From DASZCR01 sp035942915 (lineage in GTDB: Bacteria > Acidobacteriota > Blastocatellia > Pyrinomonadales > Pyrinomonadaceae), in the NCBI GenBank assembly GCA_035942915.1, contig DASZCR010000011.1:1-19021 (forward strand): a stretch of 19,021 nucleotides of DNA. The letters are read 5' to 3'. A model generated the notes under the pieces. The model saw only the letters and a program-made list of their open reading frames with translations. It was not told the origin of the DNA and did no database searches. Positions 7,608 to 14,954 of this stretch are shown here, one piece after another; within the stretch, counting starts at the first letter, position 1, and the number at the start of each line of letters is the position of its first letter. A program made the position numbers and the translations under genes.

Positions 7608-7638
7608 GCCGCGCAACCCTGTGAGAACGGTTGCCGGC
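7608..7638 (+). promoter_or_regulatory. Leader hairpin of unknown function
   Basis: GCCG-C-GCAACC (7608-7618) pairs with GGTTGC-CGGC (7629-7638), giving ten base pairs with one bulged C and a 10-nt loop. It lies directly before the terminator-like hairpin, an arrangement seen in attenuators and riboswitches. No known aptamer was recognised. Confidence 0.45.
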
Positions 7639-7672
7639 GGGAAAAGAGGGGCGTCGATTCGCCTTTTTTCCC
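7639..7672 (+). terminator. Terminator-like hairpin inside the PEP-CTERM leader
   Basis: GGCG (7650-7653) pairs with CGCC (7660-7663), followed by T6 (7664-7669). An outer stem GGGAAAA/TTTTCCC (7639-7645 with 7666-7672) can also form and would consume part of the T tract. It may terminate upstream transcription or act as an attenuator. Confidence 0.4.
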
Positions 7673-7692
7673 TGAAAAGCAGCGGTATGTGC

Positions 7693-7719
7693 TTGATTTG
7701 CCACGCTCTTTTGTAAAAT
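7693..7719 (+). promoter_or_regulatory. Possible proximal promoter of the PEP-CTERM gene
   Basis: TTGATT (7693-7698) and an extended -10 with TAAAAT at 7714-7719 are separated by 15 nt, which is short. If used, the leader would be about 120 nt and would lack the two hairpins upstream. Confidence 0.35.
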
Positions 7720-7847
7720 TTCTGACCATTGAGTAACTGCTCCGGACGCTGCGCTTGACCGAATCCTGCGCCGACGGGGCGACGGTGAGGCAAGAGGCTT
7801 TTGCCCAAGTTTCACGACAAGGACATCTCGGAGGGGGACTGTAAATC

Positions 7848-8540
7848 ATGAAAAACCGCATTCTGGCGCTGGTTAAGCCGCTGATGCTCAGCATCTTTGC
7901 CATCGCCGTCTTCACGCTCGGGCAGAGTGTGACGCGGGCTGATGAAGTGTTCATCGCCGGCTTCACCAATGGCTGCTTTGGGGCCGGCTGTACGCCGCCG
8001 TCTACGAGCGCCAACCAGACCGCCACGCTGCTCGGTCTGACCTATCAAAATTCGACCTTCTCGGGCACGACCTCCGGCGGATTTCTCGCCATTGGCAACG
8101 TCGGACAGCCGCCGGGAACCCCGAACGTCGATAACCTCGGCTCGTTCACGCTCTCTGGAGAGCCGGCCAACTACAACGGCCAAGCCTTCACCCTGCGCGT
8201 GACCTTCACGGCGCCTCCGGGTATCGCAGGCCCGAACACGACGACTTTCTCGGCCATTCTGACCGGTAGCGTCTCTGCCGCTGATAATGGCGGAGTCTTC
8301 ATCGACTTCGACAATACGCCGCAGACCTTTACTTTCAACAACAACGGCACGACCGGCTCGTTCACCTTTAGAGTGCTCGATGCCGCCGTCATTGCCGGAG
8401 GCACGGTGGCGGTTGAAGGTGTCATCACAGGCGCTCAGCAGAATCCCATTCCTGAGCCTGCGACCTTGCTCCTGCTCGGCACGGGACTCTCCGGCGTGGC
8501 CGCAGGCATCCGCAAGCGCCGCAAAGCAGTCAAGGGCTAA
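7848..8540 (+). CDS. PEP-CTERM sorting-signal protein, exported
   Basis: The 230-residue protein has an N-terminal signal peptide (basic MKNR, hydrophobic core to about residue 28). It ends in a typical PEP-CTERM sorting signal: Pro-Glu-Pro at 202-204 (IPEPATLLLLGTGL), a hydrophobic helix and a basic tail (RKRRK). Such proteins are exported, then processed and anchored or released by an exosortase such as EpsH/XrtA; no exosortase gene lies here. The mature part is rich in Gly, Thr, Asn and Phe with alternating beta pattern (residues 30-195), and includes Cys44 and Cys48. No specific enzymatic motif was seen. GGAGGGGG lies 10 nt upstream of the ATG. It appears to be a single-gene transcript, with a terminator at 8607-8640. 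The substrate or role is unknown. Confidence 0.9.
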   Translation: MKNRILALVKPLMLSIFAIAVFTLGQSVTRADEVFIAGFTNGCFGAGCTPPSTSANQTATLLGLTYQNSTFSGTTSGGFLAIGNVGQPPGTPNVDNLGSFTLSGEPANYNGQAFTLRVTFTAPPGIAGPNTTTFSAILTGSVSAADNGGVFIDFDNTPQTFTFNNNGTTGSFTFRVLDAAVIAGGTVAVEGVITGAQQNPIPEPATLLLLGTGLSGVAAGIRKRRKAVKG

Positions 8541-8606
8541 CTAAACACGCCTTTCGGTTCAGACAGAGCGTGCGGGCTCTCTAAATCAATGTGGCTTTTC
8601 ATGTAG

Positions 8607-8640
8607 GCCGGGTCGGGTAAATGCCTGACCCGGCTCTGCT
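8607..8640 (+). terminator. Terminator after the PEP-CTERM gene
   Basis: Arms 8607-8617 (GCCGGGTCGGG) and 8624-8634 (CCTGACCCGGC) pair over 11 bp with one G:T pair around a 6-nt loop. TCTGCTTTT follows. It shares the CCGGGT core of the pilin terminator at 4111. Confidence 0.75.
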
Positions 8641-8784
8641 TTTGCCCTCTGAGTCTCTTTCCTGTCAACCGCCGCCCATCTTTTTTTCGCTGCACAACAT
8701 TTTTTTTGGAAAGTTTGCCGATTAACTATTTACTCTCATTACCGCAGAAACAGGACAGCTCGGCGTGGCGGCAGGAAGTGGCGG

Positions 8785-8809
8785 GGCGCTCTCGGAAGGC
8801 GCCTTTTTT
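8785..8809 (+). terminator. Orphan terminator-like hairpin
   Basis: GGCGC (8785-8789) pairs with GCGCC (8799-8803), followed by T6. No gene ends here, because the previous gene already has its own terminator 150 nt upstream. It could end a short non-coding transcript or be an attenuator in a leader of nnr. Confidence 0.45.
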
Positions 8810-8932
8810 GGTGTCCGAAATTGCGTGTTTTCTTACACCTGCGCCGCTCCTGCGAAGTCCCTTGCCGGGCTTCGGTTTGCAGCCTACCTCTAATCATTTC
8901 ATCATTTCAGAGCACGACGTTAATGATTTAGT

Positions 8933-8960
8933 TTGACCCGCTCGTGTCAGACTCTTTATC
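8933..8960 (+). promoter_or_regulatory. Promoter of nnr-tsaE, possibly leaderless
   Basis: TTGACC (8933-8938) and TTTATC (8955-8960) are 16 nt apart. The expected start of transcription is about 8967-8970, which coincides with the GTG start codon at 8970. No Shine-Dalgarno sequence is present, which fits a leaderless message. Confidence 0.5.
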
Positions 8961-8969
8961 ATCCGTGCC

Positions 8970-10643
8970 GTGCAGAAGATTCTCTCAGCGGCCGAGATGC
9001 GCGAGGTTGACCGGCTGACGGTCGAGCGGTTTGCCACGCCTTCTCTGCTGCTCATGGAGTCGGCGGCGCATGCTTCTGCGCGCGCTATCGCCGCACATTT
9101 TCCGTCCGGTTTACAGGGCGAGAGGGTGCAAATCCTCTGCGGGCGGGGCAACAACGGCGGCGACGGGGCGGCGCTCGGACGCGCACTCTGGACACTCGGC
9201 GCGCATGTCGATATCGTCCTCTTTGGGCGAGCCGAAGAGTCAAAAGGAGACGCGCGGGCGAATTTCGAGATTGTCCGTTGCCTGTCGAGCTTCGCGTCGG
9301 GGACGAGCGAGCGTCCTTCGGGTCTTTCTTACGTTGAATGTCGGGGCGCGGCGGAATGGGAAGAGGTCGCGCGTGGGGCGCGTGGCTACGCGGTCATTGT
9401 CGATGCGCTTTTTGGGACGGGGCTGACGCGTCCGCTCGAAGGCGTCTTCAGGCAGGTGGTCGAACATCTCTCGCTCGTCCGCGAAGCACGCCGACACGCG
9501 CGCGCGGCGCTGCCGCTCGTCGTCTCGCTCGACCTTCCTTCAGGTTTGAACGCCGACGCGGCTGAGCCTATCGGCGAAGCTGTGCGCGCGGACCTGACGG
9601 TCACTTTCACCGCGCCGAAACCGGCCAACGTGCTGCCGCCCGCTTCGCACTTCAACGGCCGTCTCATCGTCGCCCACATCGGCTCGCCTGACTCGCTGCT
9701 CGACCACTCACCTTCGCGCCTCTTTCTGACGGAGGGCGTTGACGTGCGCGCGTGGCTCGAAAAGACACGCTACGGCGCAGACTCTTACAAGTACATGCAC
9801 GGCCACGTGCTTGTTCTGGCCGGTTCGCGCAACTACACGGGGGCGGCTGTGCTCTGCGCCAACGCCGCGATGCGTTCGGGAGCGGGTCTCGTGACGGCAG
9901 GCGCACCCGTCTCTGCGTTGCCGAGCGTGGCTGCGCGTCTGATGCCTGAGGTGATAACGGCGGCGTTCTCTGAGACGCCTTCGGGCGCATTGAGTTTCGA
10001 CGCGCTGGCGCGGATTTCGGAGTTGGCCGCGCGCGCGACGGTCGTCGCCATCGGGCCGGGGCTGACCTCCGACCATGAGGAGACGCGCAAACTCGTGCGC
10101 GAATTTGTCGAGCGACGCCACGCGCCCGTCGTTCTGGACGCAGATGCTTTGAACGCGCTCGCCGCGTGGCCTTCGGAGTTGCGTGGCACGCGCCGCGCGC
10201 CTTTAATCCTGACGCCGCACGCGGGCGAGATGCTGCGCCTGCTCGGCACGGACGACCGCGCCGCGTTGCAAGACCGCGTCCGCGTCGCCTCTGAATTTGC
10301 GCAGGCGCACGAGCTAATTCTCGTTCTGAAGGGAACGCGCACGCTCGTCGCCGCGCCTGACGGACGCGTGTTTATCAATCCGACCGGCAACGCGGGGCTT
10401 GGTCGGGGTGGTTCAGGCGACACTCTGACCGGCGTCGTCGCAGGTTTTCTGGCGCAGGCGTTCGCCGCGCTGAAGGACGACGCGGACGCCTTAGAGGCGA
10501 CCATTGCGGCCGTCTACGTCTGCGGTCTGGCAGGCGACCTCGCGGCGCGTGAACGGGGCATGAGAACGATGGTCGCCACAGATGTCGCAGCGCATCTGAG
10601 CGACGCCATGATGAAGCTCGACGAGGAGGGCGAACGTCCTTGA
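8970..10643 (+). CDS. nnr: Bifunctional NAD(P)H-hydrate repair enzyme Nnr (epimerase and dehydratase)
   Basis: The 557-residue protein fuses two repair domains. The N-terminal YjeF_N epimerase (about 1-225) has the GRGNNGGDG loop (58-66) and Asp145 in VDALFGTGL. The C-terminal ribokinase-like dehydratase (about 260-550) has the AGSRNYTGAA region, TPHAGE with His417, and NPTGNAGLGRGGSGD (470-484) with catalytic Asp484. The enzyme interconverts R and S forms of hydrated NAD(P)H and dehydrates the S form using a nucleotide, salvaging damaged cofactor. The length matches known bifunctional forms. It starts with GTG and lacks a ribosome binding site. Its end overlaps the start of tsaE by 4 nt, a neighbour pair common in bacteria. 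Confidence 0.96.
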   Translation: MQKILSAAEMREVDRLTVERFATPSLLLMESAAHASARAIAAHFPSGLQGERVQILCGRGNNGGDGAALGRALWTLGAHVDIVLFGRAEESKGDARANFEIVRCLSSFASGTSERPSGLSYVECRGAAEWEEVARGARGYAVIVDALFGTGLTRPLEGVFRQVVEHLSLVREARRHARAALPLVVSLDLPSGLNADAAEPIGEAVRADLTVTFTAPKPANVLPPASHFNGRLIVAHIGSPDSLLDHSPSRLFLTEGVDVRAWLEKTRYGADSYKYMHGHVLVLAGSRNYTGAAVLCANAAMRSGAGLVTAGAPVSALPSVAARLMPEVITAAFSETPSGALSFDALARISELAARATVVAIGPGLTSDHEETRKLVREFVERRHAPVVLDADALNALAAWPSELRGTRRAPLILTPHAGEMLRLLGTDDRAALQDRVRVASEFAQAHELILVLKGTRTLVAAPDGRVFINPTGNAGLGRGGSGDTLTGVVAGFLAQAFAALKDDADALEATIAAVYVCGLAGDLAARERGMRTMVATDVAAHLSDAMMKLDEEGERP

Positions 10644-11101
10644 GCATGGAAGCGCACGAGCGCGTGCCTGCGGGCGAATGGACATCGCAGAGCGCCGAGG
10701 AGACTTTCGCGCACGGCGCGCGCGTCGGCGGTCGTCTGGCGGGCGGCGAGATATTGCTGCTCGAAGGCACGCTCGGCGCGGGCAAGACAGTCTTTGCGAA
10801 GGGACTGGCGGCTGCGCTCGGCGTTGACCCGGACGAAGTGACAAGCCCGTCTTTCACGCTTGTCAATCGTTACGAAGGTGCGAGTCTGACGCTCTATCAC
10901 CTTGACCTCTATCGTCTCGACGAAGGGGTGCAGGCGGCGCACGCCGTCGGCCTCGAAGAGCTACTCGCAGACGAGCGCGCCGTCATCGTTATCGAATGGG
11001 CGGAGCGTCTCGGACAGTATCCGCTTCCCAAGACGCTCTGGCGCGTCCGCATCGAAGGCGACGGCGAAGACGTGCGCCGCATCTCGGTCGAGCCTCTCTA
11101 A
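10640..11101 (+). CDS. tsaE: tRNA t6A biosynthesis ATPase TsaE
   Basis: This small P-loop ATPase of 153 residues has Walker A GTLGAGKT (43-50), the switch-like VTSPSFTLVNRYEG and YHLDLYRL segments, and VIVIEWAERL, all classic for TsaE (YjeE). TsaE joins TsaB-TsaD to support threonylcarbamoylation of adenosine 37 in ANN-decoding tRNAs. GAGGAGGG at 10623-10630 is 9 nt before a TTG at 10640 but 15 nt before the ATG at 10646. The TTG, which overlaps the nnr stop, is therefore the better start. The length is typical. tsaD, its partner, lies at 17890 in the same window. Confidence 0.95.
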   Translation: MSMEAHERVPAGEWTSQSAEETFAHGARVGGRLAGGEILLLEGTLGAGKTVFAKGLAAALGVDPDEVTSPSFTLVNRYEGASLTLYHLDLYRLDEGVQAAHAVGLEELLADERAVIVIEWAERLGQYPLPKTLWRVRIEGDGEDVRRISVEPL

Positions 11102-11142
11102 ACGGTTGCCGAAGCAGGCGCAACCGACGTGCACGCGCAACG

Positions 11143-11151
11143 TGCTAGAAT
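11143..11151 (+). promoter_or_regulatory. Extended -10 promoter element for the bacilliredoxin gene
   Basis: TGCTAGAAT (11143-11151) is a good extended -10. No strong -35 is seen at the right distance. It lies 24 nt before the ATG, with AAAGGAG (11159-11165) between. Confidence 0.45.
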
Positions 11152-11174
11152 AAGAATCAAAGGAGAAAGAGCTT

Positions 11175-11612
11175 ATGCCATATTCAGAGATACTTATCGC
11201 GCCGATGCGCGCTGACCTGACACGCTTCGGCATCGAGGAGACGAGAACTCCTGACGAGGTCGAAGCAGCCATTAAGAACAGTAAGGGCACGTTGATGGTC
11301 GTCGTCAACTCGGTCTGCGGTTGCGCGGCGGGCAAGGCGCGCCCCGGCATTGCGATGGCGCTGCAATCCGACGTGCGACCCGACCGCACCATCACGGTCT
11401 TCGCAGGTGCGGACATTGAAGCGACGGCTAAGGCGCGCGAGCACTTCGCGCCCTATCCTCCGTCGTCGCCGCAGGTCGCGCTCTTCAAAGACGGTCAACT
11501 CGTCTACATGATGGAGCGCCACCAAATCGAAACCCGTCGCGCCGAAGAGATTGCACACGAACTCACGCAAGCCTTCCAACGCCACTGCGTCCCCTCCGAA
11601 GCGACCGCGTAA
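11175..11612 (+). CDS. Bacilliredoxin, BrxA/BrxB (YphP) family
   Basis: The 145-residue protein has the family hallmark VNSVCGCAAG followed by ARPG, with Cys48-Gly-Cys50 as the redox site, within a thioredoxin-like fold. Near the C-terminus are the conserved PSSPQVALFKDGQLVYMMERH region and its helix. In characterised members the first cysteine takes bacillithiol from oxidised proteins; the proteins also show weak disulfide isomerase activity. It suggests that the host uses bacillithiol or a similar low-molecular-weight thiol. AAAGGAG lies 9 nt before the ATG. The length matches the family. It sits 73 nt after tsaE and has its own promoter-like element. Confidence 0.93.
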   Translation: MPYSEILIAPMRADLTRFGIEETRTPDEVEAAIKNSKGTLMVVVNSVCGCAAGKARPGIAMALQSDVRPDRTITVFAGADIEATAKAREHFAPYPPSSPQVALFKDGQLVYMMERHQIETRRAEEIAHELTQAFQRHCVPSEATA

Positions 11613-11621
11613 GAACTGAGC

Positions 11622-11667
11622 GCGGAGGGATGGAGAAAGACATCTCCCTCATCCTTCATCCCTCCGC
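11622..11667. repeat. Inverted repeat between bacilliredoxin and recG
   Basis: Arms GCGGAGGGATG (11622-11632) and CATCCCTCCGC (11657-11667) pair perfectly over 11 bp. The 24-nt loop holds a nested GGAGA/TCTCC stem and extra CATCC copies. No T tract follows, so it is a weak terminator candidate and may be a dispersed repeat. Confidence 0.6.
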
Positions 11668-11691
11668 CCTTCGCTCTCATCCCTTCTTCTC

Positions 11692-14103
11692 ATGTCTCAA
11701 CTGACGCTTCCGACGCCGATTCTCTCACTGCACAAATACGGCATCGCGCGCATGGGGCAGACGACGGCGCGGCGTCTGGCGCTCGCGCTGGCAACCGTCG
11801 GCGGCAAACGCGACGCCTCGGAAGCGTGCGTCGAAGACCTCCTCAACTATCTTCCGATGCGCTATGAAGACCGCTCGAATATGACGCGCATCAGCGAGTT
11901 GCGCGACGGCACGGAAGCCTCGCTCGAACTCTACGTGCGCGTCGCGGGCGGCTTTCAGGTTGGCAAGCATCGCGGGCCGAAAGCACCGCCGCTCTATCTT
12001 TTCGAGATTACGGCGAGCGACCCGGAACGGACGAGCAAGCCGGTCGTCGTGAAGTGGTTCGTCTCCGGGCGTCAAGCGCCGCGCATCGTCGCCTATCATC
12101 GCCAGCGATTCCCGCGCGGCACGCGCTTTATCGCCTTCGGCAAATGGGAATGGGATGCGCGCCACAACACCTTTACGCTTCACCTCAACAAGCCTGACGA
12201 ACTGGAAATCCTGCCCGGTCTCTGGACACCGCCCGAACACGCCTTGCTGCGTCTGGCCGAAGAGCAGGAGGCCAACCTCAATGCCGCCGCTCGCACCGGC
12301 AGCGCCGAGACAGACGAGACGCACGACCAGCACACGTCAGCAGCGGAAGCAGACGCGACCGACTCCGCAGAGAGCGACGCCCCAGACGATGAGGACGAGG
12401 CTTCTGATGATGAAGCGAGCGACCCTTCGCTGGCCGCCATCCACGTCGGCCGTCGCGTGCCGGTCTATCGCAAACTCGGCGAGTTTCGCACGAAGCGTCT
12501 GCGCGAAATCGCGCACGCCGTCCTCTCTCTGCTCGACGACGAAGCGTTTACAGAGACGCTTCCGACAGACCTGCTCACGCGTCAACAACTCGTCAGTCGC
12601 GCAGACGCCCTGCGCCGCATCCACTTTCCCGCCGAAGACGCGCCGCTCGCCGAGTACGAACGCGCGCGCAGCCCCGCACACCTGCGGCTCATCTTCGAGG
12701 AGTTCTTCTGGGTCGCGCTCGCTATCGCTCTGCGTCGCGGCGAGCGCGTCAAAGAGCCGAAGGGCGCGCTCATCGAAGTGACCGACCGGATGCGCGAACG
12801 CATGCTCGCCATACTCCCCTTCACGCTGACCGCCGCGCAGCAACGCGCGCTCAATCGCATCCTCGACGACATGCAATCCGACGTTCCGATGAACCGTCTG
12901 CTGCAAGGCGACGTAGGCAGCGGCAAGACGGCCGTCGCGCTGCTCTCGATGCTGGCCGCGATGGAGAACGGCTATCAGACGGCGTTGATGGTTCCGACGG
13001 AGATTCTCGCCGAACAGCATGCGCGCAACATCAAGCGACTGCTTGCCCCGACCGGCTACCGCGTCGAACTGCTCGTTGGCTCTCTGCGCGCGAGCGAGAA
13101 GCGTAAGCTGCACGCGGCGATAGCCTCCGGCGAAGTGCATGCCTGCGTCGGCACGCACGCCGTCATACAGGAGTCGGTCGCTTTCAACAAACTCGGCCTC
13201 GTCGTGATTGACGAACAGCACCGCTTCGGCGTCCTGCAACGCGCGGCCTTGCGCGAGCGCGGCTTCAACCCGGACGTGCTCGTGATGACGGCCACGCCCA
13301 TCCCGCGCTCTCTCGCCATGACCGTCTATGGCGACCTCGACGTTTCCGTCATCGACGAACTTCCGCCCGGCCGCACTCCGATTAAGACGGTCGTCGTCGG
13401 CGAAGACCAGCGTGCGGGCGTCTACAAGGGAGTCGAACGCGAGGTGCGCGCGGGTCGTCAGGTTTACGTCGTCTATCCGCTCGTCGAAGAGTCGGAGAAG
13501 ATGGACTTGAAAGACGCGACGCGCATGTTCGAGCACCTGCGCGACCGCGTCTTCCCGCACTTCTCCATCGGCCTCGTGCACGGCAAGATGAAGCCGTCCG
13601 AGAAAGAGGAGGTGATGCGCGGGTTTGTCGCGGGCGAGATACAGATACTTGTCTCGACGACCGTGATTGAGGTCGGCGTTGACGTGCCGAACGCATCGCT
13701 GATGATTATCGAGCACGCCGAACGCTTCGGTCTCTCGCAGCTACATCAACTGCGCGGACGCGTCGGGCGCGGAGCCGAACAGTCCTACTGCGTCCTGCTC
13801 GCCTCCGACAAGCAGACCTCTGTGGCGCGCGAGCGGCTCGGCATCATGGAAGAGACTTCCGACGGCTTTCGCATCGCCGAAAAGGATTTGGAGATACGCG
13901 GCCCCGGCGAAGTGATGGGCACGCGCCAGTCCGGCATCCCGACCTTTCGTATCGGCAACATCGTCCGCGACATCGAGATTCTCGAAGCGGCGCGACGCGA
14001 GGCCGACTACTATCTCTCCGAGCGCCGACGCACGCGCGAAACCTCGCGCCTCATCGAACGCGTCCGCGCCGACGTACGCTTCGGCCTCGCCGCCATCGGC
14101 TAA
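11692..14103 (+). CDS. recG: ATP-dependent DNA helicase RecG
   Basis: The 803 residues cover the RecG layout: an N-terminal helical and wedge (OB) region, then superfamily 2 helicase domains. Walker A is GDVGSGKT (406-413), the DEQH box is at 507-510 followed by RFGVLQR, motif III is MTATPIPRSLAM, and motif VI is QLRGRVGRG (686-694). RecG remodels stalled replication forks and Holliday junctions. It is about 110 residues longer than E. coli RecG. A strongly acidic, low-complexity insert (about residues 204-246, rich in Asp, Glu, Ser and Ala) sits between the wedge domain and the VPVYRKLGEFRTKRLREI segment. No clear ribosome binding site precedes the ATG; the leader is pyrimidine-rich. Confidence 0.96.
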   Translation: MSQLTLPTPILSLHKYGIARMGQTTARRLALALATVGGKRDASEACVEDLLNYLPMRYEDRSNMTRISELRDGTEASLELYVRVAGGFQVGKHRGPKAPPLYLFEITASDPERTSKPVVVKWFVSGRQAPRIVAYHRQRFPRGTRFIAFGKWEWDARHNTFTLHLNKPDELEILPGLWTPPEHALLRLAEEQEANLNAAARTGSAETDETHDQHTSAAEADATDSAESDAPDDEDEASDDEASDPSLAAIHVGRRVPVYRKLGEFRTKRLREIAHAVLSLLDDEAFTETLPTDLLTRQQLVSRADALRRIHFPAEDAPLAEYERARSPAHLRLIFEEFFWVALAIALRRGERVKEPKGALIEVTDRMRERMLAILPFTLTAAQQRALNRILDDMQSDVPMNRLLQGDVGSGKTAVALLSMLAAMENGYQTALMVPTEILAEQHARNIKRLLAPTGYRVELLVGSLRASEKRKLHAAIASGEVHACVGTHAVIQESVAFNKLGLVVIDEQHRFGVLQRAALRERGFNPDVLVMTATPIPRSLAMTVYGDLDVSVIDELPPGRTPIKTVVVGEDQRAGVYKGVEREVRAGRQVYVVYPLVEESEKMDLKDATRMFEHLRDRVFPHFSIGLVHGKMKPSEKEEVMRGFVAGEIQILVSTTVIEVGVDVPNASLMIIEHAERFGLSQLHQLRGRVGRGAEQSYCVLLASDKQTSVARERLGIMEETSDGFRIAEKDLEIRGPGEVMGTRQSGIPTFRIGNIVRDIEILEAARREADYYLSERRRTRETSRLIERVRADVRFGLAAIG

Positions 14104-14124
14104 TCTCCGCGCACAGAGCCATCC

Positions 14125-14152
14125 TTGACGCGTGTGGATTATCGGCTAGTAT
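14125..14152 (+). promoter_or_regulatory. Strong sigma-70-like promoter of the HD-domain gene
   Basis: TTGACG (14125-14130) and TAGTAT (14147-14152) are 16 nt apart, one of the best matches in the window. Transcription would start near 14159, about 140 nt upstream of the ATG at 14301. Confidence 0.6.
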
Positions 14153-14300
14153 TGCAAAGCGTTAGATTGTTGATAAGAGCGCCTTAGTTCGTGCTGAGCA
14201 TTGGTTCGCGCGCAACGGCGGCGGCGGCTCTCATCAAACAGGCACTACTTCCCTTCTCTCACCAAAGCTTTGACAAAAAGTTAATCGGGGACACTGACCG

Positions 14301-14876
14301 ATGAGCATCGCACCTGAACAGACGGCCATCATGGCGTATCTCAAGACGCTCGACGAAGGTTACCACGCCAAAATCCTTGAACTACGCAAGGCCGTCGAGG
14401 GCTGGCTCGCTTATACCCCGCAAACCTTTCCGCACTACACACTGCACACCATTCAACATAGCGATGAAATCGTCAGACAGGTGTCCAAGATTCTCTTCAG
14501 AGATGATGACAGCAGCCGCCCGGTCATCAAGCTCTCGGCCGCAGAAGCTTACGTCTTAGTGGCTGCCGCCTATCTCCACGACGCAGGGATGGTGACGGCA
14601 GACAAAGTTCAATTCATCCTGCTAAATGCCGAGCATAGATTTGTTCAATGGTTAGAAAGAGTAAAAGTAGTTTGTCAGACCGGACTATATGGATTTAGAG
14701 ATGAGTTCCAAAGAGTCTTCCATCAAGTAGATAAAGTCACCTCCTACCATATCAACTTCGACAGACTAAACAAATATCTGGAAGAATGGAGCAAGTTGCC
14801 GAATCTTCCCGCAGAGTTATACCCGCCGTTGGTGGAGTTAACTCGTGAGATGTTTATTCTTGAGCCGCCTGAATAA
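14301..14876 (+). CDS. HD-domain protein, probably truncated
   Basis: The 191-residue protein carries an HD-type metal-dependent phosphohydrolase motif: FPHYTLHTIQHSDEIV with His49 and His53, then AAAYLHDAGM with His93-Asp94. The later metal-binding Asp is not evident. The N-terminal half resembles the HD domain found in front of Hsp90-like ATPase modules in large bacterial proteins, but nothing follows the stop at 14876 except 78 nt before rsmD. GGGGA at 14287-14291 supports the start. The second half is AT-rich: by hand count 14641-14820 is about 39% GC, against about 60% in a line of recG counted the same way. Truncation and base composition suggest acquisition followed by decay. A free-standing small HD enzyme is the alternative. 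The substrate is unknown. Confidence 0.72.
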   Translation: MSIAPEQTAIMAYLKTLDEGYHAKILELRKAVEGWLAYTPQTFPHYTLHTIQHSDEIVRQVSKILFRDDDSSRPVIKLSAAEAYVLVAAAYLHDAGMVTADKVQFILLNAEHRFVQWLERVKVVCQTGLYGFRDEFQRVFHQVDKVTSYHINFDRLNKYLEEWSKLPNLPAELYPPLVELTREMFILEPPE

Positions 14877-14954
14877 AGTTGAGGCTTTTCGCTCTGCGCT
14901 TGGAGCTTTGGGGTATGCCGGAAGGTGGGGCGCTGTGTTAAATTCGCTTGAGTC

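Larger units (their letters stand above)
7477..7847 (+). other. Long structured leader before the PEP-CTERM gene
   Basis: This 371-nt stretch has no convincing gene. It holds two promoter-like elements (7508-7535 and 7693-7719), a bulged hairpin (7608-7638) and a terminator-like hairpin (7639-7672). A further small hairpin, GGCAAG...TTTTGCC, lies at about 7791-7807. The ribosome binding site GGAGGGGG at 7830-7837 is 10 nt before the ATG at 7848. I could not match it to any riboswitch consensus I know. Confidence 0.5.
8541..8969. other. 429-nt intergenic region before nnr
   Basis: No convincing gene is present. The region holds the PEP-CTERM terminator (8607-8640), two poly-T runs (about 8680-8708), an orphan terminator-like hairpin (8785-8809) and a promoter next to nnr (8933-8960). 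A frame opening at 8706 is AT-rich and has no ribosome binding site or recognisable product. Confidence 0.6.

Noticed and set aside
7602..7617. Possible sigma-54 promoter (CGGCACGGCCGCGCA) before the PEP-CTERM gene
   Set aside because: The GG to GC spacing is one base short and the TTGC box is missing; the bases form the leader hairpin instead.
7581..7672. Cyclic-di-GMP (GEMM) riboswitch in the PEP-CTERM leader
   Set aside because: The conserved GEMM core and tetraloop-receptor arrangement are not present.
12337..13716. 459-codon minus-strand frame opposite recG
   Set aside because: It is the mirror of a confidently identified helicase with all motifs; high GC keeps the antisense frame open.
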